From Acidobacteria subdivision 2 bacterium RH1 MAG20 (GTDB lineage: Bacteria > Acidobacteriota > Terriglobia > Terriglobales > Acidobacteriaceae): a stretch of DNA of 42,834 bases. Where the stretch lies: NCBI GenBank assembly GCA_002197545.1, contig NFUO01000714.1:1-42834 (forward strand). The letters run 5' to 3'. The notes under the pieces were generated by a model. That model made no database searches and was not told the DNA's origin. It saw only the letters and a list, made by a program, of their open reading frames with translations. Positions 23,534 to 32,085 of the stretch are shown piece after piece; within the stretch, counting starts at the first letter, position 1, and every line of letters starts with the position of its first letter. A program made the translations under genes and the position numbers.

Positions 23534-23919
23534 CGCTTGCCTCCGCGTTCTTCGCCCTCTTCCAGCCTGCGGCTCAGCTCCGCGATCTTCTTCGCGTCGA
23601 GCTGGTTGCTCTTGATCAGGCTCATCACCAGCTCTTCGCTCGATCCGCCGAACATGCGGTCCACCACATCGCGCAGCGCATGGCTCAGCGCCTTCGCCTC
23701 GGTCACGGTCGCGTTGTACTCATACGCCCGCCCTTGCAGCTTGCGCTTCAGCTTGCCCTTGCGGTGCAGAATGTTCAGCATCGTCTGCACGGTGGTGTAG
23801 GCGAGTTGTTGCTCCAAACCCTCTTGCACGTCGCCCACATTGCTCGCGCCCCGCCGCCAGATCACCTGCATAATCTGCAGTTCCAGCTTCGTTAAACCCT
23901 CTTTATCCTGACCGCCCAT
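23530..23919 (-). CDS. BlaI/MecI/CopY-family repressor
   Basis: A 129-residue winged-helix protein. GLTKLELQIMQVIWRRGASN is the canonical start, followed by AYTTVQTMLNILHRKGKLKR (recognition helix and wing) and a C-terminal dimerisation part (FGGSSEELVMSLIKSNQL, DAKKIAELSRRLEE). It should repress its own operon, which also contains the M56 protease overlapping by ATGA. AGGAGA precedes the ATG and lies within operator 1. The upstream region has two similar dyads around a promoter. Confidence 0.93.
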   Translation of the reverse strand: MGGQDKEGLTKLELQIMQVIWRRGASNVGDVQEGLEQQLAYTTVQTMLNILHRKGKLKRKLQGRAYEYNATVTEAKALSHALRDVVDRMFGGSSEELVMSLIKSNQLDAKKIAELSRRLEEGEERGGKR

Positions 23920-23927
23920 GGCATATC

Positions 23928-23986
23928 TCCTAACAAGTTAGGACATTACGCCGGACTTATGCTGCTTGTCAACTAAGAACTTAGGA
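23928..23986 (-). promoter_or_regulatory. blaI promoter bracketed by two operator dyads
   Basis: On the minus strand TTGACA (23967-23972) and TAATGT (23943-23948) are separated by 18 bases. TCCTAACaaGTTAGGA (23928-23943) is a perfect dyad just downstream of the -10, and CTAAGaaCTTAG (23973-23984) sits just upstream of the -35, with centres 43 bp apart, about four helical turns. The half-sites share TTAGGA. This fits autorepression by a BlaI dimer pair. The assignment is from sequence only. Confidence 0.75.
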
Positions 23987-24049
23987 GTTAAATTAAAACC
24001 ACGGCACAGTTCTGAAAAGTACCCTCTTTCATCTGGCAAAATCCCGCCG

Positions 24050-24709
24050 CTAAGCCGCGTCACCCGCTTCAAAATACAGATACTTTCGCCATGCCGCATC
24101 CGCGCTGCCGATCATCCGCATGATGTGCCGCGAAGTATGCAGACTGAATGGCCGCGGCTCCCGCTGCAGCTTCATCTCCGTCAACTCATGCAGCAACTGA
24201 TTGCCCTTCCGCCGGTTGCAGTCATGGCAGCACGCTACCAAATTTTCCCAGGTCGAAAGCCCACCCCGCGACCGCGGAACCACATGGTCCAGCGTCAACT
24301 CTCCCGCCGTCAGCACAACCGAGCAATACTGGCAGCTATTTCTATCGCGCAGCAGAATATTCTTGCGGCTCAAAGCCCGCGTCTGGTGCGGAATCCGCCT
24401 GTACTCCAGCAAACGGATCACGCTCGGCATCGCCACCTTCATCCGCGCGGCGTGCAGAATCGCGCCCTGCTCTTCCTCGGTACGCGCCACTCCCTTCAAA
24501 ACCAGCACCAGCGCCCGTCGCGCTCCGCAGATATTGATCGGCTCATAGCTCGCATTCAGCACCAGTACCGGCGTCTGCATCGCCGGTTGCCGGAACACCC
24601 CGATCCGGACATCGACATCCGACACCAGCCGTCCGCTCGCATGAGAGCTCCCATGCCCTGAGTGTCGATTTCCAGTCAGCCTCTGCTTCCGCATCTTCCC
24701 CGATTGCAT
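24050..24709 (-). CDS. HNH endonuclease
   Basis: The conserved domain begins MQTPVLVLNASYEPINICGA and ends with the HNH core: CQYC, LTLDHVVPRSRGG (catalytic His after Asp), NLVACCHDCNRRKGN. The paired CxxC motifs bind a structural zinc. This stand-alone HNH protein of about 180-220 residues is widespread in soil bacteria; its cellular job is not established. ATG 24709 has GGAGGG about ten bases upstream and is used here, giving 219 residues; ATG 24580 at the start of the conserved part lacks a ribosome-binding site but is the start seen in many relatives. It lies 39 bp after comF on the same strand. Confidence 0.85.
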   Translation of the reverse strand: MQSGKMRKQRLTGNRHSGHGSSHASGRLVSDVDVRIGVFRQPAMQTPVLVLNASYEPINICGARRALVLVLKGVARTEEEQGAILHAARMKVAMPSVIRLLEYRRIPHQTRALSRKNILLRDRNSCQYCSVVLTAGELTLDHVVPRSRGGLSTWENLVACCHDCNRRKGNQLLHELTEMKLQREPRPFSLHTSRHIMRMIGSADAAWRKYLYFEAGDAA

Positions 24710-24748
24710 CGCCCTGCCCTCCGGTTCCAAATCATCATTCGCAAGTTG

Positions 24749-25729
24749 TCAGTGCAAATCCCGCTTCCTAAAGTCCTTGTCCTGCTGTCCATCCCAAAAC
24801 TCAACCATCTCCCGCTGCGCACGGGCCAACGTAGCGACCCAGACCTTACTTGCCCCCGCCCGTCGCAAGACTCGCGCACACTCCCGGGCCGTAGCCCCGG
24901 TCGTATAAATGTCATCCACCAGCAGGACCTCGCGCCCCGCCAGCGCCGCGTCATTCCGCACCGCAAACGCGCCCTTCAAATTCCGTCTGCGGCCACGCGG
25001 AGTCAGGGCAAACTGGCTCTCCGTATCCCTTACCCGCCGAATCACCCCATGCGCCGTGTGCAGCTTCCACTGCGGCCGCGTCTTCTTCAACTCAGCCAGC
25101 GCCGCGTCCGCCAGCAGAACCGTCTGGTTATACCCTCGCTGCCTCTCTTTAGCCGGAAACAGCGGAACCGCAACCACCATCAACTCCGAGCCAGCCTGCC
25201 CCTCCAGCATCTCGATTGCCTGTGCCAGCATTCCACCCAGCGGTCGGGCGATAGCACTCATTCGCTCATACTTCAGCAGATGCACCATCTCCCGCAGCCC
25301 ATCCTGATAAACTCCATAGGCCACCGCCCGTTCAAACTCCGGGGCCGCCATCCGGCAGGGCGCGCACAGCAGCCCCTCCGCAGGAAACTGCCCCGCAAAC
25401 CGAACCCCTTCCAGATCAAGCGCTTCCCCACACCGCCTGCACAGCGTCGCTGTCTGTGCCCCAACTCCACCCAAACAATCATCGCAAACAGGAGATAGTC
25501 CAGCCCGAAGCAGCGACCCACCACAAACCCTGCAATCGGCTGGAAACAAAGTCGTTACGAGATCATCGACAGCAGCCCGAACCACCCGTCCCGGCCTTTG
25601 AAGCAAGCGCGTTATCGCGCTACCATCCGCCACCCTGCCGATCTCAACACCAGGCGGCGCGCCGGGTGGACCCCCGGCACTACTCCCGAGCGCATTGTCA
25701 TTCAAGCATTCGCTGAAGACGCACCTCAC
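24749..25729 (-). CDS. comF: ComF family phosphoribosyltransferase-like protein
   Basis: A 326-residue protein with N-terminal zinc ribbons (CRVCGG, CDDC, CRRCG, CAPC) and a C-terminal type I PRTase domain: VAVPLFPAKERQRGYNQ, and the PRPP loop VLLVDDIYTTGATARECA. ComF proteins help single-stranded DNA uptake or processing during transformation and are found well beyond competent species. The start codon is GTG (25729) with GGAG ten bases upstream. An N-terminal extension of about 60 residues precedes the zinc part. The HNH gene follows. Confidence 0.88.
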   Translation of the reverse strand: MRCVFSECLNDNALGSSAGGPPGAPPGVEIGRVADGSAITRLLQRPGRVVRAAVDDLVTTLFPADCRVCGGSLLRAGLSPVCDDCLGGVGAQTATLCRRCGEALDLEGVRFAGQFPAEGLLCAPCRMAAPEFERAVAYGVYQDGLREMVHLLKYERMSAIARPLGGMLAQAIEMLEGQAGSELMVVAVPLFPAKERQRGYNQTVLLADAALAELKKTRPQWKLHTAHGVIRRVRDTESQFALTPRGRRRNLKGAFAVRNDAALAGREVLLVDDIYTTGATARECARVLRRAGASKVWVATLARAQREMVEFWDGQQDKDFRKRDLH

Positions 25730-25903
25730 TCGCCGGCGCTCCAGGTCGGTCGGACCGCGCCATGTCCGCAGTATACGCCTAAACCGCTACTTCCAGGCAA
25801 ATTCCTGCACCATGCCTGATGCACCTCTGCCTCGGATTCACCCCCGCTGATACACTCCCATCCAGCCGGACACATCGCTTTACCAGCGGGAGAGAACCAT
25901 AGA

Positions 25904-28180
25904 ATGGCAACGCCCACCATCACCAAACCCACCTACCAGCCCTTCGTCCCCGCCGGCGAATCCCGACGCGAGTTCACTCCCCGCGCCCTCATCCTCGGCG
26001 GCCTCTTTGGCGTCCTATTCGGAGCGGTCACGGTCTATGTGGGTCTCCGCGCTGGTCTCACAGTCGCTGCGTCGATTCCTATCTCAGTCCTCTCCATCAG
26101 CATCCTGCGTGCCTTTGGCCGCGCTAGTATTCTTGAAAACAATATCGTCCAGACCACCGGAAACGCCGGGCAATCCATTGCCTCGGGCGTCATCTTCACC
26201 CTGCCTGCGCTGATCTTCCTCGGTTTCGATCTCGAATCCACCCGCATCTTCGCGCTGGCTCTCTTCGGAGGCTGGTTGGGCGTCCTCTTTATGATCCCGC
26301 TTCGCCGCCAGCTCATCGTCGAAGAGCATGGGGCGCTAACCTACCCCGAGGGCACTGCCTGTGCCGACGTTCTCGAAGCCGGTGAACGCGGCGGCAGCTT
26401 CGCCAGCCGGGTCTTCCTCGGCCTCGGACTCGGCGGCCTCTACACCCTCTTTCAGAACGACAACCTCTTCTCCCTCTGGCCCTCGCAGCCCGACTACCAG
26501 CCCAACCTCGGCTCCCAGCATCTGCTCAAGGGCTCCGCTATCCGCGCCGACTGCACCTCCGAGTACCTTGGCGTCGGCTACATCATCGGCCTCCGCGTCT
26601 CCGCCGTCATGCTCGCTGGAGGAGTCTTCTCCTGGCTCGTCTTAATGCCTGCGATCTACTTCTTCGGCTCTCACCTCACCAGTCCCATCTATCCCGGCAC
26701 TACGCTCATCCGCGACATGACGCCCTCCGACCTCTGGAGCACTTACGTCCGCCCCATGGGCGCGGGAGCCGTTGCCGCCTCCGGCCTTATCACCCTCCTG
26801 CGCACCGCGCCGACGATCTTCTCCGCGCTCACCGAAGGTCTGGGCAGCATGGGCAAAAACCGCTCTGGCAAAAATGCTGCAGCCAAAACCATCCGCACCG
26901 AGCGCGACATTCCCATGCCGGTCGTCCTCGGCGGCAGCGCGGTGCTGGTCATTCTTATGTGGGCTTTCCTCCAGTTCCACCCCGTCCCCGGAGCCCAGGT
27001 CGGAGCTCTCGCCAACCTCGCGGCCTCCGTCCTCGTTATCGTCTTCGGGTTTCTCTTCGTCACCGTCTCCGCCCGCATCGTCGGCATCGTCGGCAGCAGC
27101 GCCTCGCCGGTCTCCGGCATGACCATCGCGACGCTGATGGCCACCGCCGCCATCTTCCTCGTCCGCGGCTGGACCGCCCCCGCCTTTGGGGCGCTGGCCA
27201 TCACCATTGGAGGCATCGTCTGCATCGCCGCCTCCAACGCAGGCGACACCGCCCAGGACCTCAAGACCGGTTTCCTCATCGGAGCCACTCCGTGGAAGCA
27301 GCAGCTCGCCATCATGATCGGCGTCATCATCTCTCTCTTCTCCATTGGGACCACGCTCAAGGCCATGAACACCGGCCTAGAAACCTTCCAGCGGATGCAG
27401 AAGCCCATTGTCTTCTCGCTCTCCGCACTCCCCGACGGCGTCCAGAACGAAGGCCCCTTCAAACGCGACCATCTCTCTCTCACCTCGCACAACACCGACA
27501 ACCCCACTCGTGAAGAGATTTCCAACGCCCACCAGTTCATTCTGCTCAACGCCATCGGCTCATCCACGCTTCAGGACGGCAAGTACCTCTACAATCCACA
27601 GACCGGGCAGATAGAGATCCAGTGGGTCCAGGGCATCGGCAGCGAAAAGGCCGCCGCCCCGCAAGGCCGCCTCATGGCTACCGTTATCAACGGCATCCTC
27701 ACCCGCAAACTTCCCTGGGGACTCGTCCTCTTAGGTGTGGCGATCGTCATTTGCATTGAGCTGCTCGGCATCCGCAGCCTCACCTTCGCTGTGGGGGCCT
27801 ATCTTTCCATCGCCACCACGCTGGCCATCTTTATTGGTGGAGTCATGCGTTGGATGGTCGATCGTACCCTCGAAAGACGCACCGCCACCAATCCCGAAGA
27901 GATCGACCCCGACACCGGTCTGCCCATCCCCGTCAGTGCGCTCGACTCCGAATCCGAGATCAGCTCCGGCTCGCTCTACGCCTCGGGCCTCATCGCGGCG
28001 GGCGGCATCGTCGGCCTCATGGGCGTAGGCGCAAGACTCTACGAAGCCGCCACTGACAAGACCATCCCCCGCTTCAGCGACCATAATCCCTTCTACCATG
28101 ATTGGGTGAGCGTCATCATGTTCGCCCTGCTGGCCTTCTCGCTCTATTACTTCGCCAGAAAGCCACTGGAGAAGAAATAG
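25904..28180 (+). CDS. OPT family oligopeptide/metal-chelate transporter
   Basis: A 758-residue, multi-pass inner-membrane protein starting MATPTITKPTYQPFVPAGES. After helix 1 (ALILGGLFGVLFGAVTVYVG) comes the OPT-type segment NNIVQTTGNAGQSIASGVIF, and later repeated glycine-rich helices, with a soluble loop around residues 515-585. OPT proteins take up oligopeptides, siderophores or metal chelates by proton symport; the substrate is not predictable here. The start has GGGAGAG about ten bases upstream. The length is right for bacterial OPT (650-760). It converges on the metallo-beta-lactamase gene. Confidence 0.9.
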   Translation: MATPTITKPTYQPFVPAGESRREFTPRALILGGLFGVLFGAVTVYVGLRAGLTVAASIPISVLSISILRAFGRASILENNIVQTTGNAGQSIASGVIFTLPALIFLGFDLESTRIFALALFGGWLGVLFMIPLRRQLIVEEHGALTYPEGTACADVLEAGERGGSFASRVFLGLGLGGLYTLFQNDNLFSLWPSQPDYQPNLGSQHLLKGSAIRADCTSEYLGVGYIIGLRVSAVMLAGGVFSWLVLMPAIYFFGSHLTSPIYPGTTLIRDMTPSDLWSTYVRPMGAGAVAASGLITLLRTAPTIFSALTEGLGSMGKNRSGKNAAAKTIRTERDIPMPVVLGGSAVLVILMWAFLQFHPVPGAQVGALANLAASVLVIVFGFLFVTVSARIVGIVGSSASPVSGMTIATLMATAAIFLVRGWTAPAFGALAITIGGIVCIAASNAGDTAQDLKTGFLIGATPWKQQLAIMIGVIISLFSIGTTLKAMNTGLETFQRMQKPIVFSLSALPDGVQNEGPFKRDHLSLTSHNTDNPTREEISNAHQFILLNAIGSSTLQDGKYLYNPQTGQIEIQWVQGIGSEKAAAPQGRLMATVINGILTRKLPWGLVLLGVAIVICIELLGIRSLTFAVGAYLSIATTLAIFIGGVMRWMVDRTLERRTATNPEEIDPDTGLPIPVSALDSESEISSGSLYASGLIAAGGIVGLMGVGARLYEAATDKTIPRFSDHNPFYHDWVSVIMFALLAFSLYYFARKPLEKK

Positions 28181-28265
28181 GCCAACATGGACGCCAACGC
28201 AGAAGACGATAGATCTGAACTGCATAGCGCAATTTCAGAATCAGGCGTTCCACCGCCCACAGACC

Positions 28266-29171
28266 TCAACCTTTCTTAGCTTCTTTCATCTGCTTCGCCA
28301 ACTCAGCCTTAAACACCTGCTCCCGCTCCGCAACATAGTCCTTATATCCCTGCGGATCGACAAAAGCCTGCACGCCCTCTTGCTTCAGTCGCGGATACTT
28401 TGCCAGCATCCCGTAGTAGCTTCCATGCGCTCCCAGGAAGATGTCGCAGGGCAGCGACTTCAGTACTCGAAACGTCTTCTCATAGTCCTGCGTGATCTGC
28501 GGATACGCCGCCATATCTCCCGCCAGCTTGTATCCCGGATTCAAATTCGGACTACCCACAATCACGACGTTATATATCTTCCCGCCGTCCTTCACCTTCA
28601 TCGTCCAGGTCGTGCAGCCTTTGGTGTGTCCCGGCGTCAGGTGCGCCACCAGAACCGTGCCGCCAAGTCGCACCTCGCTCCCATCGTGCAGCACACGGTC
28701 AACCTTCGCCGGAGGGTACCAGTCATCCGGCGACTTGCCATACCGAAAGTCCTTCCTTCCGCCCGACTCGACCACGGGAACGTCCGCATCCATCACCATG
28801 TACTTCGCGCCCGTTAGCTTCTTCACCTCGGCGCTTCCTGCTGCATGGTCCCAGTGCGCGTGGCTGATCAAGAGGATTTTAATATCGCTGAACTTGAATC
28901 CCAGCTCCTCAACGCTCTTCTTAATCAGCGGCGGCGAGCTTGCCAAGCTGCTGTTGATCAGGATGTCTCCCTGCGGCGTCACAATCAGGTACGACGCCAG
29001 GTCCTTGCTGCCGACGTAGTACAGGTTGCCGGCAATCCGGTGCGGGGGAAACGCCATCGTCCACGTCGAAGTGTCAATGCTCTGGCCCCTGGCCGCAGCT
29101 GCCGTCACCATCACTGCCATCAAAATCAGAAAACGACCGGCAATCTTCCACAATCTTCCACCATGATGCAT
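28266..29171 (-). CDS. Subclass B3 metallo-beta-lactamase-like hydrolase
   Basis: From ATG 29171 (GGGAGGT seven bases upstream) the protein has 301 residues with a signal peptide (about 1-30, ending ARGQ). Zinc ligands of the B3 type are all present: SHAHWDH (H104, H106, D108, H109), PGHTKGCTTWTM (H182) and LGAHGSYYGM (H249). VVIVGSPNLNPGYKL carries the serine that replaces the Cys of B1/B2 enzymes. B3 enzymes are periplasmic di-zinc beta-lactamases; such genes are common in environmental Acidobacteriota, and true carbapenemase activity is inferred from conserved ligands only. The longer open frame (to 29300) is rejected because it would bury the signal peptide. Confidence 0.9.
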   Translation of the reverse strand: MHHGGRLWKIAGRFLILMAVMVTAAAARGQSIDTSTWTMAFPPHRIAGNLYYVGSKDLASYLIVTPQGDILINSSLASSPPLIKKSVEELGFKFSDIKILLISHAHWDHAAGSAEVKKLTGAKYMVMDADVPVVESGGRKDFRYGKSPDDWYPPAKVDRVLHDGSEVRLGGTVLVAHLTPGHTKGCTTWTMKVKDGGKIYNVVIVGSPNLNPGYKLAGDMAAYPQITQDYEKTFRVLKSLPCDIFLGAHGSYYGMLAKYPRLKQEGVQAFVDPQGYKDYVAEREQVFKAELAKQMKEAKKG

Positions 29172-29351
29172 CGACAGACCTCCCTGAATCGCTTCTGACA
29201 TCTTCGCCCGGTTTATACCCTCACCGCGCGTTGCCATCTTCTGCAAACTTACGCAGAATACCTGTGGATAGAACATATCGACGCTGGTTCTCATCTCCAT
29301 CCTGTATTCTTCCTCTCGGCAGGCACAGTTTCAATTACAAGGAAAACAACC

Positions 29352-29873
29352 ATGAAGCTCATCACCCGAACCCTCCTCGCCCTTCTCCTCATCACCCCGC
29401 TCTTCGCTCACGCAGACGAAGCCAGTAAAAAGGCGAAGATCGAAGAGCTGATCCAGCTCACCAATATGAACCACCTGATGAGTCAGATGTTAGGCCAGAT
29501 GACTGAGCGCATGAAAGCTTCTGCGGCGGAACAGGCGTCCAGCATGAATATGAACGCCGCCCAGAAGGCTATCTATGACGACTATCAGCAAAAGGTCAGC
29601 CAGCTCCTCACCGACACCGTGAGCTGGGACAAGATGAAACCGGTCATGATTCAGGTCTACTCCGAGACCTACACCGACGAAGAGCTCGACGGCATCCTCA
29701 ACTTCTACCGCTCGCCCGCAGGACAGGCGATGGTCGCTAAATCGCCACAGCTCATGTCGAAGACCATGACGCTGATGGTGCAGCAGATGAGCACGCTTCA
29801 GCCCCAGATCCAGCAGCTCACCAAAGACTTCGCTGCCCAGATGCAGAAATCGGCCACGCCACCGGCAAAATAA
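29352..29873 (+). CDS. Secreted DUF2059 domain protein
   Basis: A 173-residue protein with a signal peptide (MKLITRTLLALLLITPLFAHA) and a helical DUF2059 domain: EELIQLTNMNHLMSQMLGQM, then VYSETYTDEELDGILNFYRSPAGQAMVAKSPQLM, the family signature. Members are periplasmic proteins of unknown role. AAGGA lies about ten bases before the ATG. Methionine and glutamine are strikingly frequent. It diverges from the metallo-beta-lactamase gene over 180 bp. Confidence 0.88.
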   Translation: MKLITRTLLALLLITPLFAHADEASKKAKIEELIQLTNMNHLMSQMLGQMTERMKASAAEQASSMNMNAAQKAIYDDYQQKVSQLLTDTVSWDKMKPVMIQVYSETYTDEELDGILNFYRSPAGQAMVAKSPQLMSKTMTLMVQQMSTLQPQIQQLTKDFAAQMQKSATPPAK

Positions 29874-29917
29874 CTCTCTCACCCTCGTAAAGCGCTAACG
29901 CCGCGCCTCTATACCAG

Positions 29918-29936
29918 CCTGGGCCATCGGCCCAGG
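29918..29936. repeat. CCTGGGCC/GGCCCAGG hairpin
   Basis: A perfect 8-bp stem with an atc loop, 44 bp after the DUF2059 stop. There is no T tract. Flanking text (accgagggctgaaacccgc) resembles other REP-like spacer modules. Confidence 0.5.
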
Positions 29937-30117
29937 TTCACGGACGCATCCAAACCGAGGGCTGAAACCCGCCTCATACTCCCTCTCATTGTCAAGTCCA
30001 AAATCCATCCAACTCAAACAAAACAAGCCAGATAGGAATTGCCGATGAGTTCCGCTCCAGTTGGTACACTAAAGTTAGTAGAAAAATAAGCCAGGGTCGC
30101 AGCCACAAGCCGGACCT

Positions 30118-30169
30118 AACTCTTTTAGAAAGACGAATTTAGCTGTAACTCGTTTAGAATGACGATTTT
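30118..30169 (+). repeat. Two 23-base direct repeats upstream of rpmI
   Basis: AACTCTTTTAGAAAGACGAA plus TTT (30118-30140) and AACTCGTTTAGAATGACGAT plus TTT (30147-30169) agree at 20 of 23 bases, 29 bp apart start to start. They may be binding sites for a regulator or a small duplication. Confidence 0.55.
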
Positions 30170-30348
30170 GCATGCCGTGATCCGCTGTAAACGATTGAAT
30201 ATAAATGCTTTATGCCAAGGTAATCCCCCGGGGGTAGGGGGGTCTCCGAGAGATGGCCAAAAGAGCAGATTCTTCCCTCAAATCAATCGGCCAATCCTCG
30301 TATATACTCAAAGGGTTGTACAAAAGCAGCACTTCGTTAGGAACACCA

Positions 30349-30546
30349 ATGCCAAAGCTGAAGACACACAGCGGCGCCGCAAAGCGCTTCAAGAAGACCG
30401 GTACGGGCAAATTCAAGCGCGGCCAGTCCAAGATGCGCCATATCCTCACCTCGAAGGCAACCAAGACCAAGCGCAAACTGGGCGGCTCGGTTCTGGTCTC
30501 TGAGGCGGATCACGCCAAAGTAGCACGCATGATTCCTTACGCCTGA
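30349..30546 (+). CDS. rpmI: 50S ribosomal protein L35
   Basis: From ATG 30349 (TTAGGA nine bases upstream) the protein has 65 residues, [20 protein letters not shown] onwards, with the usual lysine- and arginine-rich [20 protein letters not shown] and the ending ARMIPYA. The longer frame opening at 30253 is not part of the protein. L20 is encoded next. infC is not adjacent, unlike in the common infC-rpmI-rplT operon. Confidence 0.97.
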   Translation: MPKLKTHSGAAKRFKKTGTGKFKRGQSKMRHILTSKATKTKRKLGGSVLVSEADHAKVARMIPYA

Positions 30547-30727
30547 GCTTCAGGCAGGGAGTCGTCGGTTTTTCAGATCGAGCCGCTTCAAAAGCAAAGG
30601 GCCACTCAAAGCGTAAAGGCCCCTGGATGAACGGAAGTGAGTCCACCGAGATCTGAAGTTGCATAGCGAGTGAAGAGGCCACCTTACCTCCAGCCGCTCA
30701 AACGATGTACGCAAAAGGAGAAGCACC
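30547..30727 (+). promoter_or_regulatory. Structured rpmI-rplT leader, candidate L20 autoregulatory RNA
   Basis: The 181-bp gap is longer than usual. TTCAGATC (30572-30579) pairs with GATCTGAA (30650-30657); inside, GGGCC (30599-30603) pairs with GGCCC (30618-30622), giving a nested fold. A short hairpin CCTGAgctTCAGG overlaps the rpmI stop. L20 represses its own operon by binding structured mRNA in other bacteria; the same is inferred here. Confidence 0.45.
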
Positions 30728-31117
30728 ATGCCCCGTGTAAAACGGAGTACAAAACGCAATGACCGCCGCAAAAAGATCCTCAAGCGTGCGAGTGGTTACT
30801 TCCTCACAAAATCCAAGCTCTACCAGGCAGCGCAGGAGGCCGTCGAGCGCGGACTCATGTTCGCCTACACTGGCCGCAAGCAGAAGAAGCGGCAGTTCCG
30901 CTCTCTCTGGATCGTCCGTATCAACGCAGCCTGCCGCATCAACGGCATGAGCTACTCGACCTTCGTCAACGGCCTCAAGCTGGCCGGCAACGGCCTCGAT
31001 CGCAAGATCCTCGCCGACATCGCCGCCAACGACGCCGCTGGCTTCGCCGCTCTGGCCGAGCAGGCCAAGGCAGCCCTGAAGACAGCAAAGGACGCTCGCA
31101 CCGCAGCCGCAGCATAA
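30728..31117 (+). CDS. rplT: 50S ribosomal protein L20
   Basis: A 129-residue protein, [20 protein letters not shown] onwards, with the conserved [40 protein letters not shown] and [20 protein letters not shown]. The C-terminal alanine-rich extension ([12 protein letters not shown]) is slightly longer than usual. GGAG lies six bases before the ATG. L20 is essential for early assembly of the large subunit. A hairpin follows as probable terminator. Confidence 0.97.
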   Translation: MPRVKRSTKRNDRRKKILKRASGYFLTKSKLYQAAQEAVERGLMFAYTGRKQKKRQFRSLWIVRINAACRINGMSYSTFVNGLKLAGNGLDRKILADIAANDAAGFAALAEQAKAALKTAKDARTAAAA

Positions 31118-31135
31118 ATTAACCGTATACAGCGA

Positions 31136-31162
31136 AAGAGGCACGGCTCAGCCGTGCCTCTT
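31136..31162 (+). terminator. Hairpin after rplT
   Basis: AAGAGGCACGGC and GCCGTGCCTCTT form a perfect 12-bp stem with loop TCA, 18 bp after the rplT stop. It resembles the GGCACGGC repeat at 1202, so a REP-like repeat may act as terminator here. There is no strong T tract (CCCTC follows). Confidence 0.55.
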
Positions 31163-31233
31163 CCCTCTGGGGACGCATATCGAGGTAATTAAGAAGGAGA
31201 CCCGCGCCGACTTCTGATAGAGTGGTGTGCAGA

Positions 31234-32085
31234 ATGCCGCAAAATCTTGCACGACAGTACGAGAAGCTCAAACGAATTGCTTCGGAAGATTTGGGCTCTC
31301 AGAAAACTGCGGATTTGATAGCCGACATGGCCCAGTATGCTCGAGGGCTGTTGAGCAAGGCAGAACGGGTGATACTGACATCTCGTGTGCTCAATAAGCA
31401 GTATTTTGGTTATCGAGGAGTTTCTGAGTCGCGTCCCATCAATGAAGCGTTATACGCAGATAGAACAGCAGAATTTTTGGAACTGCTGGATCGCTTCCGC
31501 AAAGGTTTGAATGACCTTCCTTCCCAATCAATCACCAGAACAACCTACAGCATTGCGGCGACAATCTTCGCAGCAAATGATGTGAATGAGGTTGGCAGGA
31601 AGGCATCTGCGACCTTCTTCGAAGTGCTCATCGGCCATCTTGTCGCCAGACTAACTGGGATCAATCCTCGTAAGAAAGTTCGAATGCCGGAGACAGGTGA
31701 GAATCTTACAACCGACTATGTCTTTGATATGGGGGCGAACCAGAGGAAGTTGCATTTACCATTGAAAACTTCCACTCGTGAAAGGGCCGTTCAAGCGTGG
31801 GTACATCAACTTGTTCTTGACCGCATTTTCGGCGATGGTGTTTACAAAGGGATATTGGTTGTGTCGGCGGAAACAAAGAGAAACGCAAAAAATGGGCAAG
31901 TCATAGAGATATTGGTTCCCAGGCAGTTGCAGATGTTTCAATCCCGGGTGGCGAAAATGACCAGAGTCTACTACTTGGACCCGCCCGATAATTATCTGGC
32001 GCTCACGAAGAGCTTTCCGCGCGTCGATATAAAGCCGTTTGGGGATATTTTCGAGGAACTCTCTACTTTGTTGCGAGTCGAGTAG
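31234..32085 (+). CDS. Putative type II restriction endonuclease
   Basis: From ATG 31234 the protein has 283 residues (a GTG four codons upstream is also possible). The centre has features of a PD-(D/E)XK nuclease: E130 in FFEVLIGHLVARLTG, D161 in LTTDYVFDMG, and K178 in LHLPLKTSTRERAVQAWVHQ. The usual acidic residue two before the lysine is P176, so the carboxylate may come from the following RER helix, as in variants of the fold. KTSTRER-type segments recur in type II restriction enzymes. The DNA methyltransferase gene overlaps tail-to-tail by 23 bp. GC is visibly lower than in all neighbours, suggesting recent transfer. The target site is unknown. Confidence 0.7.
   Translation: MPQNLARQYEKLKRIASEDLGSQKTADLIADMAQYARGLLSKAERVILTSRVLNKQYFGYRGVSESRPINEALYADRTAEFLELLDRFRKGLNDLPSQSITRTTYSIAATIFAANDVNEVGRKASATFFEVLIGHLVARLTGINPRKKVRMPETGENLTTDYVFDMGANQRKLHLPLKTSTRERAVQAWVHQLVLDRIFGDGVYKGILVVSAETKRNAKNGQVIEILVPRQLQMFQSRVAKMTRVYYLDPPDNYLALTKSFPRVDIKPFGDIFEELSTLLRVE

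Larger units (their letters stand above)
29874..30348. other. 475-bp spacer before rpmI with hairpin and direct repeats
   Basis: No gene was found; in particular infC, usual upstream of rpmI, is absent. The spacer holds the CCTGGGCC hairpin (29918-29936), a pair of 23-base direct repeats (30118-30169) and a CCCCCGGGGG palindrome followed by GGGGGG (30225-30242). The last 200 bases are AT-rich in part (attgaatataaatgcttta) and should contain the rpmI promoter, but no consensus promoter stands out. Confidence 0.5.

Noticed and set aside
28188..28280. Thirty-residue frame MDANAEDDRSELHSAISESG... between the OPT and B3 genes
   Set aside because: It overlaps the converging B3 stop, has no clear ribosome-binding site and is too short to support.
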